Position numbers and translations under genes: made by a program. From positions 1 to 23,945 of IMG/VR virus record IMGVR_UViG_3300001460_000206: 23,945 bases of DNA; one strand, 5' to 3'. Numbering within the stretch: the first letter of the stretch is position 1; each line of letters opens with the position of its first letter. This DNA comes from a virus. The notes below the pieces were generated by a model. The model was not told where the DNA came from and did no database searches. It saw only the letters and a list, made by a program, of their open reading frames with translations. Below, one piece after another: positions 7,552 to 16,236 of this stretch.

Positions 7552-8679
7552 ATGATGAATCCTGATCCACAAAATACCGATCCACAACAAGGTGGGTTAA
7601 TGGGTTTTTTTAAACGTATGAACGTACAAAACCCGCAAACTGGTTTAACTCCAATACAGAACTTTGGTGCGGCTCTTGATAGCTTGGTTGCTCCTGACCA
7701 GCGTCAAGGTGATGTAATTAGAAGGCAAGGTCTAGCGCGTGTTGGTGAGCAAAATAAAAATAGGTCAATTGAAGCACTTGAAAAAAAGGCCAGCGCTGGC
7801 GATAGTGTAGCTGCAAAATATTTAGACGCATTAAAGAGTGGTGCTTTAGATGCTTCGCAAGCATTTTCTGGTTATTTGCAAGAAAGTGCTGCTTTAGGTC
7901 GTGCTAGAATAACTGCTGGTAATAATAGTACTAATGTTCAAAGGTCTAGTGAACTTCCTGATGGAAGCGGTGTTGTTAAAGTATATAAGGATGGTAAAAT
8001 CGAAGTAACAACGGTTGGTAATAGAACTATAACGGATCAAGATGAAGCTGAAGCTTTTGTAAAAAACGCATATAAGATTGCTAACGAGCAAGCAGAAGGA
8101 CTTTACAGAGCAAGAGCCACTGGTACTGGAACTGGTAAAGAAAGCGCAAGACTCGATAATGAATTAGCTGAAATGACTAGAAATCTTCCACTGCTCGAAA
8201 ATACGGTTGAAAGATTATCTGTTCTTTCAGATCAGGCAAGTTATACGGGTGCTGGACAATTGGCAAACCTTTTTAGAAGGCAACTAGGTCTTGATGTTGG
8301 TGAAGGAGCTATTGCAAGGGCTGAATATGATTCTGTTGTTAATAATCAAATCTTGCCGTTATTAAGAATTACTTTTGGCGCTGCATTTACGGAAACTGAA
8401 GGAGACAAGCTAAAGGCCACACTTGGAGATATAGACGCAAGTCCAGCAGAGAAAAAAGCTGTTCTGAGAGCGTTTATTAATCAAAAAAGAGCGCAGCTTA
8501 AGTCAATGTACTCTACTGAGGTTAATGAAGCAGAAGCATCGAGCCAACAGGCTGGAAATAATCCATATTTAGGTCTTTCTTTAACCGAATTGCGAGGCAA
8601 GTTTGAAGCCGTAATGTCTAGTGGTACGGCAAAGGAAAAAGCTAATTTAATAGCGGCTTTACAAGCTTTGGGAGGTTAA
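7552..8679 (+). CDS. Internal virion / ejection-type protein (putative)
   Basis: The 375-residue protein has a Gln/Asn/Pro-rich start and a compact N-terminal region (MGFFKRMNVQNPQTGLTP). Helical segments follow (SIEALEKKASAGDSVAAKYL) with a small beta patch (GVVKVYKDGKIEVTTVGN) and a long C-terminal helical domain (ARAEYDSVVNNQILPLLR, FTETEGDKLKATLGDID). The C-terminal domain resembles conserved proteins placed beside ejection proteins in many phages. AGGAG lies nine bases before the first of two adjacent ATGs, so I use 7552. Its position between the Gln/Ala protein and another large internal protein supports a role in DNA delivery. No lytic transglycosylase motif is visible. Confidence 0.6.
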   Translation: MMNPDPQNTDPQQGGLMGFFKRMNVQNPQTGLTPIQNFGAALDSLVAPDQRQGDVIRRQGLARVGEQNKNRSIEALEKKASAGDSVAAKYLDALKSGALDASQAFSGYLQESAALGRARITAGNNSTNVQRSSELPDGSGVVKVYKDGKIEVTTVGNRTITDQDEAEAFVKNAYKIANEQAEGLYRARATGTGTGKESARLDNELAEMTRNLPLLENTVERLSVLSDQASYTGAGQLANLFRRQLGLDVGEGAIARAEYDSVVNNQILPLLRITFGAAFTETEGDKLKATLGDIDASPAEKKAVLRAFINQKRAQLKSMYSTEVNEAEASSQQAGNNPYLGLSLTELRGKFEAVMSSGTAKEKANLIAALQALGG

Positions 8680-8684
8680 AAAAA

Positions 8685-10616
8685 ATGGCTGAAAAAACAA
8701 TTCAAGAAATGCTTAATGCTTTAAAAAGCTCAGTAGAAGACACTAAGCCAAAAGAATTGAGTGTTGAGAATATGCTTTTTCAATTAAATAACCAAATGGC
8801 TCCAAAAGCTTATGTTGAGGGTGATCCTTCAATACCTTACGCAAACGAAAGGCCAAATGTATTTGGTGACGTTATTTCCCGTATGACAGAACCGTCTACA
8901 GATGCTTTTCAAACATATATGAAAGGCGCGGGTTCAAGTTTAGGGCAATTATTCGGCGGTGACAGTCAAGAAGATATAAGCCCAACTTATCAACAAATCC
9001 CCAGCAGTGTTCCAAATGCTCTTAGGAGACCAGCAGCAGCAGTTGGAGATTACGGCATGGGGTTGCTTTCGGGAGCAAGTGCTGGTTTTGGAGCTTTAAC
9101 TGGACTTGCTGGCGAAGTGTTTGGGCAAAGCCCTACTGGTGAAAAGCAACTTGCTTCTGACTTAATGGCTGGATTAGAAGTTTCTGTGCCTCAACTTGCT
9201 GGCTCTACTTCTCAACTTGCGCGCCTTGCTCGTCAATCATCATCTGATGTAATCCCTGGTGGTCGAAAATTTGGTGAAATGACTCCCAGAATGGAGGCAG
9301 CAAGATATGCTGAAGAATTGGGCGTTCTTCCAACTATGGGTATGCAGGGTCGTCTTGGTTCTATGGTTGAATCTGGTCTGGAAGCTTCGCCAATATCTAA
9401 TCCTTTTATTTCTTCAAGGACTAATGCGGTAGTTGATCAAATAGAAAGTGCAGCGCAAGCAGCATCTGGGAAAGCTGGAATTGCTACAACTACAGAGGCG
9501 GCTGGTGAAGCCTTAATTAAAGGCTCTAATGCTTTTGCTAACAGTTTTCAGTTAAAAGCTGATAATTTATATAATCAATTAGACAACTTTATAAAACCAG
9601 ATGATCTTATTGTCGCTCCATCAACAATAAATGCTTTAGAAGAAATGCTTAAATATGCTGATGATTTTCCACAATTAGCAAAGCATATTGGAATTGATAA
9701 ATACAGAGGTCTTATGCAAGATTTAAAATCAAATGGCATAGAAACAGCAATTCCCTATGGATTTTTAAAAGACATTAGAACGACTTATGGTACAAGTATT
9801 GGGAAACTAAATGGCCCATTATCTGGAATGGATGGAAACAAATTAAATAAAATATACGGAGCTTTAAGCGATGACATGAAATTAGCTGCTGAGTCTACTG
9901 GTCCAGCGGCGGTCCAAGCATGGAGCAGAGCTAATAAATTTTACAAAGGTGGTGTTTCAAGAATTGAGAATGTCTTAAAGCCGTTAATTAAAGCGGAAAC
10001 AGGATCAGAAGCATACAAAAAAATGACAAATATTTTAATGGAAGGCAATGTAAAACAAAGTACATCAGCTTTAATGAAAATTAGGTCAAGCCTTCCAGCA
10101 GACGATTTTAATAGTTTTAGAGCTACTTTAATTAATAAATTGGGTCTTGCGAAGGCGGGTGGTCAAGATGCTATTGGAGAAGTTTTTTCACCTAGCCAAT
10201 TTTTAACAAATTATAACAAAATTGCTTCTGGCCCAAGAAAAATTATTTTTGGTGAATTAAACGATGAAATGGAAAAATTGGCTAAAGTTGTAGATTTAGC
10301 AAAAGATGCATCAAAAGACCTTAACAGATCACGTACTGCAACTGCTGGTATGAGTATGGGTGCAATTGCTGCTACTGGTGTCGGTGTAACAAGTAGTATT
10401 CCATTGTTGAAAGGTCTTGCGATTGCGGGGGCAATTAACGCATTATCTGGATTAGCATTGACTTCTAAGCCATTTTTAAAAGCTTTGAATATGTCTGCCA
10501 AAAGTGATTTAGGCCCATTGCGTAAAATAGCTGCTGGTGACGGTGTGCTTTCAGCAGATGCGCAAAGTGTGCTTCGTGTTCTTGCAGCACAACAAAATAA
10601 CCAAGGGGTGCAGTAA
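8685..10616 (+). CDS. Large internal virion / DNA-ejection protein (putative)
   Basis: The 643-residue protein is helical, with Ala/Gly-rich hydrophobic stretches near residues 120-150 (YGMGLLSGASAGFGALTGLA) and near the C-terminus at about 555-595 (MSMGAIAATGVGV, LKGLAIAGAINALSGLALT). Such segments can enter membranes, as expected of ejection proteins that build a channel in the cell envelope. The middle part has amphipathic helices (SFQLKADNLYNQLDNF, GIDKYRGLMQDL). It is the last gene before the portal and overlaps it by one base (TAATG). Proteins of this size and place correspond in role to P22 gp16 or T7 gp16, but I see no direct motif for either. Confidence 0.6.
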   Translation: MAEKTIQEMLNALKSSVEDTKPKELSVENMLFQLNNQMAPKAYVEGDPSIPYANERPNVFGDVISRMTEPSTDAFQTYMKGAGSSLGQLFGGDSQEDISPTYQQIPSSVPNALRRPAAAVGDYGMGLLSGASAGFGALTGLAGEVFGQSPTGEKQLASDLMAGLEVSVPQLAGSTSQLARLARQSSSDVIPGGRKFGEMTPRMEAARYAEELGVLPTMGMQGRLGSMVESGLEASPISNPFISSRTNAVVDQIESAAQAASGKAGIATTTEAAGEALIKGSNAFANSFQLKADNLYNQLDNFIKPDDLIVAPSTINALEEMLKYADDFPQLAKHIGIDKYRGLMQDLKSNGIETAIPYGFLKDIRTTYGTSIGKLNGPLSGMDGNKLNKIYGALSDDMKLAAESTGPAAVQAWSRANKFYKGGVSRIENVLKPLIKAETGSEAYKKMTNILMEGNVKQSTSALMKIRSSLPADDFNSFRATLINKLGLAKAGGQDAIGEVFSPSQFLTNYNKIASGPRKIIFGELNDEMEKLAKVVDLAKDASKDLNRSRTATAGMSMGAIAATGVGVTSSIPLLKGLAIAGAINALSGLALTSKPFLKALNMSAKSDLGPLRKIAAGDGVLSADAQSVLRVLAAQQNNQGVQ

Positions 10617-12730
10617 TGCGTTTAGAACCATTAGATCAAACACAGATTGAAAGCATTGTTTCTAAAGCAATTGAGGAAGCTGTTGATTTTATAGAAGCTG
10701 AAATATCTCCTCAAAGAATTAAAGCACAACGATATTTTGATGGCGAAGTAGATATTGGACATGAGGACGGACGTTCCAAATGTGTTGCAACAAAATGCCG
10801 TGAAGTAGTGCGAGGCATAAAGCCCTCTATTCAACGTATTTTTCTAACTAACGACAAGCCTGTTGAGTTTGTACCTAAAGGCCCAGAGGATGTTGCATCT
10901 GCTGAACAGGCAACAAGTTATATTTCGTACAAGTTTCAACAGCATAATGGTTACAAAGTTTTAAGTGATGTTTTTCAAGATGCTTTAGTTAAAAAAGCGG
11001 GTATTGCTTATGTTTATTATCACGATGAAACAAAACAAGACATTCACACTTACACAAATTTAAGTGATGAAGCTTTTTCAATGTTAGTTGAAGATGACGA
11101 TATTGAAGTAATTGAGCATGAGATGCGTATGAGCTTATCCGTTGACGCAATGGGTGTGGAAATTGAACTTCCAGAGCACGATGTTAAAATAACAAGAACA
11201 ATATCCCACGGAGATATTCACATTGAAAGCATACCACCAGAGGATTTCTTTGTTGATAGAAATGCCCGTGGCATGGATAATTATTATATTTGCGGTCACA
11301 GCACAGAAATGCGTGTAGGTGATTTGCTGGGAATGGGGTTTGAGCTTTCGGACTTAGATGGGTTAAGCGGAAGCGAATATAGTGTTGTAAATGATGAAGC
11401 AGAATTTGCTCGTAGAGGATACTCTGTTGATGAAAGCCAAGATGAAAACATAACAGCGGCGTCAAAAAAAGTAACTGTAACACAAGCTTATATGGAATTA
11501 GACATAGAAGGCACAGGCATCCCTAAGTTATATCAATTTCTATGCGCTGGGTCTGGTTTTAAGGTTTTAGATTTTTACGAAGCTGATACGGCACCTTACG
11601 CAATTTTTGAATGTGATCCAGAGCCACACGCGTTTTTCGGAACTTCTCTGGTTGATTTAGTCCTCACAGATCAAGACGCAGCAACTTCTATGTTGCGCGG
11701 TGTTCTTGATAATGTAGCTTTAACTAATAATCCTGGCCTCCAAATCATGGAAGGTCAAGTTGCAGTCGATGATTTGCTCAATAATGAGATCGGAAGAATT
11801 GTTAGAGTTAAAAGCCCTGGTGCAATCACTGAAATGGTTGTTCCATTTACGGCTGGAAGCACATTGCCAGCCTTGCAATATTTTGACCAATTAGTTGATA
11901 ACAAAACTGGCGTTTCTAAAATGGCGCAAGGACTTGATCCTGACGTTTTAAAATCATCTACAGCAACGGCTGTCGCGGCTTCTATGGAAGGTCAAACTGG
12001 ACAAGCAGAAGTTATAGCCAGAAATTTTGCAGAAGGCGGCATGAAGCAACTGTTTTCATTAATGCTGGAGCTAATGGTTAAAAACGCAGATGGCGAAGAA
12101 ATGATGCGTTTAAATGGTAATTTCATACCTGTTTCACCAAAAGCTTGGGAGATAAATATGGATTTATCGGTGAATGTAGGAATAGGCACTGGACGCGAAA
12201 ACGAACGCATGGCGGCTTTACAGCAAGCATTTGCAACCCAACAGCAAATTTATCAAACTTATGGGCCAAGCAATGGAATTGTTACATTGACTCAAATGCG
12301 TAATACAATGGCAGATATGCTTGCAATCGGTGGTGTTAGAAACTCAGATCGTTACTTTATGCCGATGACCCCAGAAATTGAACAGCAGATGGCGGCTATG
12401 GCTCAACAGCAGCAAGCTATGGCAGCACAGCAAGGTCAGGGGCAAGTTCAAGACCCTAATGCTGCATTTATGCAAACAGAGGCAATGAAAGCTCAAACAA
12501 GGGCGCAAGTTGACATGAGCAAGGCCCAAATGGATTATCAGTATAAAATGCATAAGCTGGGCATGGATGATGATTTAAGCCGTGACGAAATGGTGCAAGA
12601 TTTAGCGGTTAAAGTTGCAGATATTTTAGGAAAATACGGAACGGCTGTAGATGTTGCTTCCGTCAAGCAAGAACAAGAAGCTCCAAGGATGCATAATCAA
12701 CAGATGATGGGCATGGGTAATGGATATTGA
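10616..12730 (+). CDS. Portal protein, P22 gp1 type
   Basis: The 704-residue protein is close in length to the P22 portal (725). It begins with a helical clip/wing region (RIKAQRYFDGEVD, GRSKCVATKCREVVRGIKPS, QRIFLTNDKPVEF), then DALVKKAGIAYVYY, and IESIPPEDFFVDRNARGMD, which is the usual portal-core pattern. Further on are DTAPYAIFECDPEPHAFFGT, DQDAATSMLRGVLDN and the crown-side region LDPDVLKSSTATAVAASM. The C-terminus is Gln/Met rich and likely forms the barrel. It makes the dodecameric ring through which DNA is packaged and ejected. The ATG overlaps the previous stop (TAATG) behind AAGGGG. The scaffold and capsid genes follow, as expected. Family confidence is high. Confidence 0.9.
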   Translation: MRLEPLDQTQIESIVSKAIEEAVDFIEAEISPQRIKAQRYFDGEVDIGHEDGRSKCVATKCREVVRGIKPSIQRIFLTNDKPVEFVPKGPEDVASAEQATSYISYKFQQHNGYKVLSDVFQDALVKKAGIAYVYYHDETKQDIHTYTNLSDEAFSMLVEDDDIEVIEHEMRMSLSVDAMGVEIELPEHDVKITRTISHGDIHIESIPPEDFFVDRNARGMDNYYICGHSTEMRVGDLLGMGFELSDLDGLSGSEYSVVNDEAEFARRGYSVDESQDENITAASKKVTVTQAYMELDIEGTGIPKLYQFLCAGSGFKVLDFYEADTAPYAIFECDPEPHAFFGTSLVDLVLTDQDAATSMLRGVLDNVALTNNPGLQIMEGQVAVDDLLNNEIGRIVRVKSPGAITEMVVPFTAGSTLPALQYFDQLVDNKTGVSKMAQGLDPDVLKSSTATAVAASMEGQTGQAEVIARNFAEGGMKQLFSLMLELMVKNADGEEMMRLNGNFIPVSPKAWEINMDLSVNVGIGTGRENERMAALQQAFATQQQIYQTYGPSNGIVTLTQMRNTMADMLAIGGVRNSDRYFMPMTPEIEQQMAAMAQQQQAMAAQQGQGQVQDPNAAFMQTEAMKAQTRAQVDMSKAQMDYQYKMHKLGMDDDLSRDEMVQDLAVKVADILGKYGTAVDVASVKQEQEAPRMHNQQMMGMGNGY

Positions 12731-12968
12731 GCAAAGGGCCAAAAGGTCTAAAAGCTTATTAGAGAATGATTGGTTTGTAAAAACCATAGAGAATTTGCGA
12801 GAACATCAAAAAAATGTTTTTGCAGATAGTATGGCATCTGAAATAGAAGCCAGAGAAGACGCGCACAGCATGATCCGTGCGTTAAATGCAATCCAGCGTG
12901 AGTTACAAGCAGATATAGATGCTCTTACGCTCTTTAAAGGGAAGGGAAAGCACCGTGGAAACGACTAA
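12720..12968 (+). CDS. Small helical protein between portal and scaffold
   Basis: The 82-residue protein starts inside the last codons of the portal gene (11-nt overlap) and ends 14 nt inside the scaffold gene, so it is translationally coupled on both sides. It is charged and helical (QRAKRSKSLLENDWFVKTIE, EDAHSMIRALNAIQREL). Small proteins of this kind are common after phage portal genes, but their role is not known. A small terminase or assembly-factor role is possible, without a motif to show it. Confidence 0.65.
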   Translation: MDIEQRAKRSKSLLENDWFVKTIENLREHQKNVFADSMASEIEAREDAHSMIRALNAIQRELQADIDALTLFKGKGKHRGND

Positions 12969-13920
12969 CCCCATCAATGGTAACGACTTACAGGCGGTTG
13001 CCGATAATTTGATTATAGAAACGCCTGATAATTCTGAGAATGTTTCAGAAGAAATTATAGAAGAAATTGATGACGATCAAACTGAAGTAATTGAAGATGA
13101 AACAGATGAACAGGATGACGTTGTAGCCCAAGACAACGATGAAGATTTGGGTGAGGAATACGAAGAAGCTGAAGAAAGCGAAGCTCAAAAAGACTCTGTT
13201 TACACCGTCACAGTTGACGGAACGGAAACAGCGGTAACTTTTGATGAGCTTAAGCGTGGGTATTCGGGGCAAAAGTATATCCAAAAGGGCATGGCTGAAA
13301 ATGCTAACAGTAAACAGCTTATTGCCCAAGAGCGCCAAATGCTTATGCAATTGGTACAACAAGTGCAGAATGGGGATGTTCCAGTTATTCCTAATTATCC
13401 GTCTGAGGAACTAAAAAATAGTGACCCTCTAGGATATTTAGAGCAAGAAGCAGAATATCGTCGTGCCGTAGATAAGCGCCAACTGTTTGATTATCAGTTG
13501 GGTCAGCAACAACAGCAGCAAGCGCAAACTCAAAGTGAGCAAAACAATCAGTTTCTGGAACAACAGGCGCAACGCCTAGCGGAATGGATGCCTGAGTTTG
13601 CTGACCCAGAAAAGCGCAATGTGATTGTTAATGATATGTCTTCAAAAGCAAAAAAACATTACAAATTGACAGATGAGCAAATTGGAACTGTTAAAACTGC
13701 TGAAGAAGTTCTTATTTTAAATGACGCATTAAAATGGAGAGAATTACAAGCTAACAGTGGCAAGGCTCAGAAAAAAGCCGAAGGCGCTAGGCCAGTAGTC
13801 AAACCAGCAGCTAAACGTGCGGCAAGTTCTGGACGAGTATCAAAAGCAAAGAAAGCAGAAGCGACAATGAGGAAAAGCGGGAGCATCGATGCTGTCGCGG
13901 ATTTTTTATTAAATCCATAA
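12955..13920 (+). CDS. Capsid scaffolding protein (putative)
   Basis: I place the start at GTG 12955 (321 residues), which has AAGGGA about seven bases upstream; an earlier ATG at 12919 would lie deeper in the preceding gene without such a site. The N-terminal third is very acidic (EEIIEEIDDDQTEVIEDETD and EEYEEAEES). The middle is a Gln-rich predicted coiled coil (QLGQQQQQQAQTQSEQNNQF). The C-terminus is strongly basic (KKAEGARPVVKPAAKRAASS) with a final helix before FLLNP. This charge layout, the length and the place between portal and capsid are typical of scaffolding proteins that hold capsid subunits during procapsid assembly and then leave. No protease motif was seen. Confidence 0.8.
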   Translation: METTNPINGNDLQAVADNLIIETPDNSENVSEEIIEEIDDDQTEVIEDETDEQDDVVAQDNDEDLGEEYEEAEESEAQKDSVYTVTVDGTETAVTFDELKRGYSGQKYIQKGMAENANSKQLIAQERQMLMQLVQQVQNGDVPVIPNYPSEELKNSDPLGYLEQEAEYRRAVDKRQLFDYQLGQQQQQQAQTQSEQNNQFLEQQAQRLAEWMPEFADPEKRNVIVNDMSSKAKKHYKLTDEQIGTVKTAEEVLILNDALKWRELQANSGKAQKKAEGARPVVKPAAKRAASSGRVSKAKKAEATMRKSGSIDAVADFLLNP

Positions 13921-13943
13921 CTTTTGCATGAAAGGATACAGCA

Positions 13944-14936
13944 ATGGCTGTTACAGCAAATACTAATCAGACATATAACACGACAACAATTCGTGAAGAT
14001 TTGGCTACCGCAATGGCTTCCATTTCTCCCACGGAAACCGTGTTTATGTCTTCTATCGGAACACGCAATATCGACAACACTTATTTTGAGTGGAGTGAAG
14101 TTGATTTGGCAGCCGCAGGGAATAACAGGCAAATAGAGGGTGATGTTGGACTATCCAACACAGCGCCAACTAATGCTGTTCGTAAGGGCGGTTATTCACA
14201 GATTTCAGCTAAAGTAGTAGAAGTTTCTTCTACAAACCAAGCTGTAAATGGTGTTCAAAATGCTCAGACAACAGCAAAACAAGTTGCTTATAAATTGTCA
14301 GAGTTAAAGCGTGACATGGAAAAAATGTTGCTTGAGAACGTGGCGGCTTCTGCTGGTGCGTCTGGAACTGCTCGTCAAACTGCTGGTTTGCCAGCATATT
14401 TAACAAGCAATGTTTCTCGTGGCGCAAACGGAGCAAACGGTGGCACTTCTGGTGCTGGTGAAAGTGGCTTTGTAAACGCGGCGGCAACAGATGGTACAAT
14501 ACGCCCATTAACAGAAACTTTGTTAAAAGACGTAATTGCCGAGTGTTGGAATAATGGCGCAGAGCCAAGCATTGTTCTTTGTGGTTCTACACAAAAGCAA
14601 AAGATTTCAACTTTTACTGGTAACGCTACGCGCTTTAAAGAAGCCGAAGACAGCAAATTGAACGCAGCTATTGACGTTTACATTTCTGATTTTGGTGAAT
14701 TGCAAATTGTTCCATCGCGTCATATTCGCGTAAGGACAGTTAGCTCTGTTGATTATACGCCAGATGTTTTTGTAATTGATCCGAATTATGCTTCTGTGGC
14801 TTACTTGCAGACTGCAAAACAAGAATCACTTGCTAAAACTGGTCTTTCAGAGCGCCGTCTAATTTCTTGTGAATATGGCCTACAAGTCACTTCACAGAAA
14901 GCACACGGCATTGTGGCTGATATTAATAACTCATAA
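13944..14936 (+). CDS. Major capsid protein, SU10/DUF5309 type
   Basis: The 330-residue protein has the hallmark start of the SU10-type capsid family (DUF5309, HK97-like fold): REDLATAMASISPTET, FMSSIG, YFEWSEVDL, then IEGDVGLSNTAPTNAVRKGG, YSQISAKVVEVSSTNQAV and a helix with KVAYKL-like residues (AYKLSELKRDMEKMLLENVA). Later segments (LLKDVIAECWNNGAEPSIVL, DFGELQIVPSRHIR, VFVIDPNYASVAYLQ) fit the capsid core and axial domain. AAAGGA stands about nine bases before the ATG. A strong terminator follows at once. It would form the icosahedral shell with the upstream scaffold. Recognition is by family pattern; assignment is firm. Confidence 0.92.
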   Translation: MAVTANTNQTYNTTTIREDLATAMASISPTETVFMSSIGTRNIDNTYFEWSEVDLAAAGNNRQIEGDVGLSNTAPTNAVRKGGYSQISAKVVEVSSTNQAVNGVQNAQTTAKQVAYKLSELKRDMEKMLLENVAASAGASGTARQTAGLPAYLTSNVSRGANGANGGTSGAGESGFVNAAATDGTIRPLTETLLKDVIAECWNNGAEPSIVLCGSTQKQKISTFTGNATRFKEAEDSKLNAAIDVYISDFGELQIVPSRHIRVRTVSSVDYTPDVFVIDPNYASVAYLQTAKQESLAKTGLSERRLISCEYGLQVTSQKAHGIVADINNS

Positions 14937-14944
14937 TTAAAAAG

Positions 14945-14971
14945 AAAGAGGGGCAGTAATGCCCCTTTTTT
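14945..14971 (+). terminator. Intrinsic terminator after the capsid gene
   Basis: The stem GGGGCA (14950-14955) pairs with TGCCCC (14960-14965) around a GTAA loop, and T6 follows at 14966-14971. A-rich bases on the 5' side can pair with the T tract and extend the stem. It starts nine bases after the capsid stop and would separate capsid transcripts from the downstream block. Confidence 0.9.
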
Positions 14972-14989
14972 GCTAAGGTGGAAAATACA

Positions 14990-15244
14990 ATGAAAATTAA
15001 AATAATTACTGATCTTCAGCCATTTGCAAATAATTCAAAGTGTTATTTGGGAGATATTATAGAAATTGAAGAAGCAGATGCTAAAATATTAATTTCTAAT
15101 AAGTTTGCTGAAAAAATTGAAGAAAAACCTAAAGCTAAAAAAGAAGCTCCTAAAAGAGCAAGAAATTCTAAAGGTCAACTAATAGCAGATGACCCAAGCA
15201 CTCCAGATGTAAACGAGGCTTGGAAAGACGGAGAGGCTCCCTGA
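14990..15244 (+). CDS. Small conserved phage protein after the capsid gene
   Basis: The 84-residue protein starts at ATG 14990 behind AAGG (14975-14978); a GTG at 14978 would overlap that site, so I prefer the ATG. It has a short beta-rich N-terminal part (MKIKIITDLQPF, YLGDIIEIEEADAKILISNK), where a KGD-like strand and E/D-AKxL pattern resemble small phage proteins encoded next to capsid genes. A Lys/Ala linker follows (KPKAKKEAPKRARNSK) and the end is acidic (NEAWKDGEAP). The role is unknown; a head-decoration or connector role is only a guess from position. Confidence 0.6.
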   Translation: MKIKIITDLQPFANNSKCYLGDIIEIEEADAKILISNKFAEKIEEKPKAKKEAPKRARNSKGQLIADDPSTPDVNEAWKDGEAP

Positions 15245-15528
15245 TGGCTGAAACAATATTAAACACCGAATACCACACTGATGGCGATAAGCTGATCGTG
15301 CAACGCTCTCAGGACGTCCAGGCAATAATGGACTTTAATAAAGAACGAAATATAGAAGGTCACAAGAGAAGCTCTGATATGCGTTTAGTTACATCTATTC
15401 CGTTTGTTTTTGCTGAAGCATGGAGCAAGGAGTGTGGCGCAAATATTGGCTCAAAAGAATTTGCTGCTCACGTTAAAACAAAAATGTTAAGTGGAGAGTT
15501 TAGTAAGTTTCTTGCAAACGGTTACTAA
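15244..15528 (+). CDS. Conserved phage protein of unknown function
   Basis: The 94-residue protein starts at ATG 15244 within TGATG, one base over the previous stop, with GGAGAGG eight to nine bases upstream. Its pattern SQDVQAIMDFNKERN, then MRLVTSIPFVFAEAWSKECG and a C-terminal HVKTKMLSGEFSKFLANG is a recognisable family type: many podovirus-like phages carry a protein with a QDV..I...NK start, an IP...W.. centre and a final short helix that ends near F/YR/KFL. It usually lies near head genes. Function is not established. A head-completion role is inferred from context only. Confidence 0.65.
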   Translation: MAETILNTEYHTDGDKLIVQRSQDVQAIMDFNKERNIEGHKRSSDMRLVTSIPFVFAEAWSKECGANIGSKEFAAHVKTKMLSGEFSKFLANGY

Positions 15529-15741
15529 ATGAAAACGATGTCAGATTTTACAGCCATTATAATAGCTATTTCTACGGCATTAGTCGGTTCTTTTTGGTGG
15601 GTAATTAACAATATACTAACGAATAAATCTAAAGTTACTTTGCTTGAGCAAAAAACTGATATGATAATAGAGTTAATGAAAGAAATGCGTGGAGATCAAA
15701 AAGAAATGCGTAGAGACATTCATCAGCTTATGAAAAAATAA
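15529..15741 (+). CDS. Small membrane protein with C-terminal coiled coil (lysis block)
   Basis: The 70-residue protein starts on the first base after the previous stop. Residues 8-28 (TAIIIAISTALVGSFWWVI) form one transmembrane segment. The rest is a charged helix with heptad-like Leu/Met/Ile spacing (LLEQKTDMIIELMKEMRGDQ). This single-span plus coiled-coil layout is seen in phage lysis accessory proteins, inner-membrane spanin subunits and small holins. It opens a run of five membrane proteins that ends at the holin and endolysin. The precise role cannot be read from sequence. Confidence 0.6.
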   Translation: MKTMSDFTAIIIAISTALVGSFWWVINNILTNKSKVTLLEQKTDMIIELMKEMRGDQKEMRRDIHQLMKK

Positions 15742-15762
15742 AAATATGATGGGTATAGCAAA

Positions 15763-16236
15763 ATGATCGAAGTGCTTGCCCTAGCTGGAGCCGTCAGCAA
15801 GATTGCGTCTTCTATAAGTAGCGCAATTCAAGCTGGCAAAGATGTGAATAGCATTATGCCGCAATTTGGAAAATTGGCAGATTTAGAAGCCGATATTGGC
15901 ATGGCTGAAAGTGGAAAACATAAAACTCCACTTGGTAGGCTTTCAGGAAACACTCAAGAAGCCTACGCTATAGCGTCAGCAAAGATGGCCCATAAGGAAG
16001 CTATGAATCAATTACGCTCAGATTGCCGCTTATATGGAAGCCCCGGACTGTGGGACTCGGTGGTATTTGAAATTGCTGAATCACGTAAACGCCGAAAAAA
16101 GGCTTTGGAAGAGCAAGCTGAAAAACGTGACCGTATTTTTTACTTTTTATCAATTACCATTGCTATTGTTGTGGTTTCATTGGGTAGCGCGGGTTTGATT
16201 TGGGTTGCTGCAATTCTAGCCGAAAGGGTAAAATAG
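15763..16236 (+). CDS. Phage protein with C-terminal transmembrane segment (lysis block)
   Basis: The 157-residue protein has a small-residue N-terminal helix (ALAGAVSKIASSISSAIQAG) and a conserved helical middle (TQEAYAIASAKMAHKEAMNQ, GLWDSVVFEIAESRKRRKK). It ends with a basic stretch before one transmembrane segment at about 126-152 (FYFLSITIAIVVVSLGSAGL). The middle block with CRLYGSPGLWD occurs in similar small proteins of many marine phages. A long cytoplasmic helical part anchored by a C-terminal span fits a membrane-attached lysis or virion accessory factor. Its stop overlaps the next start. Function unknown. Confidence 0.6.
   Translation: MIEVLALAGAVSKIASSISSAIQAGKDVNSIMPQFGKLADLEADIGMAESGKHKTPLGRLSGNTQEAYAIASAKMAHKEAMNQLRSDCRLYGSPGLWDSVVFEIAESRKRRKKALEEQAEKRDRIFYFLSITIAIVVVSLGSAGLIWVAAILAERVK

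Noticed and set aside
13045-13362. Minus-strand frame of 105 codons rich in Phe and Ile
   Set aside because: It is the antisense of the acidic, Glu/Asp-rich scaffold N-terminus, which reads as Phe/Ile/Leu on the other strand. It is not a true membrane protein gene.
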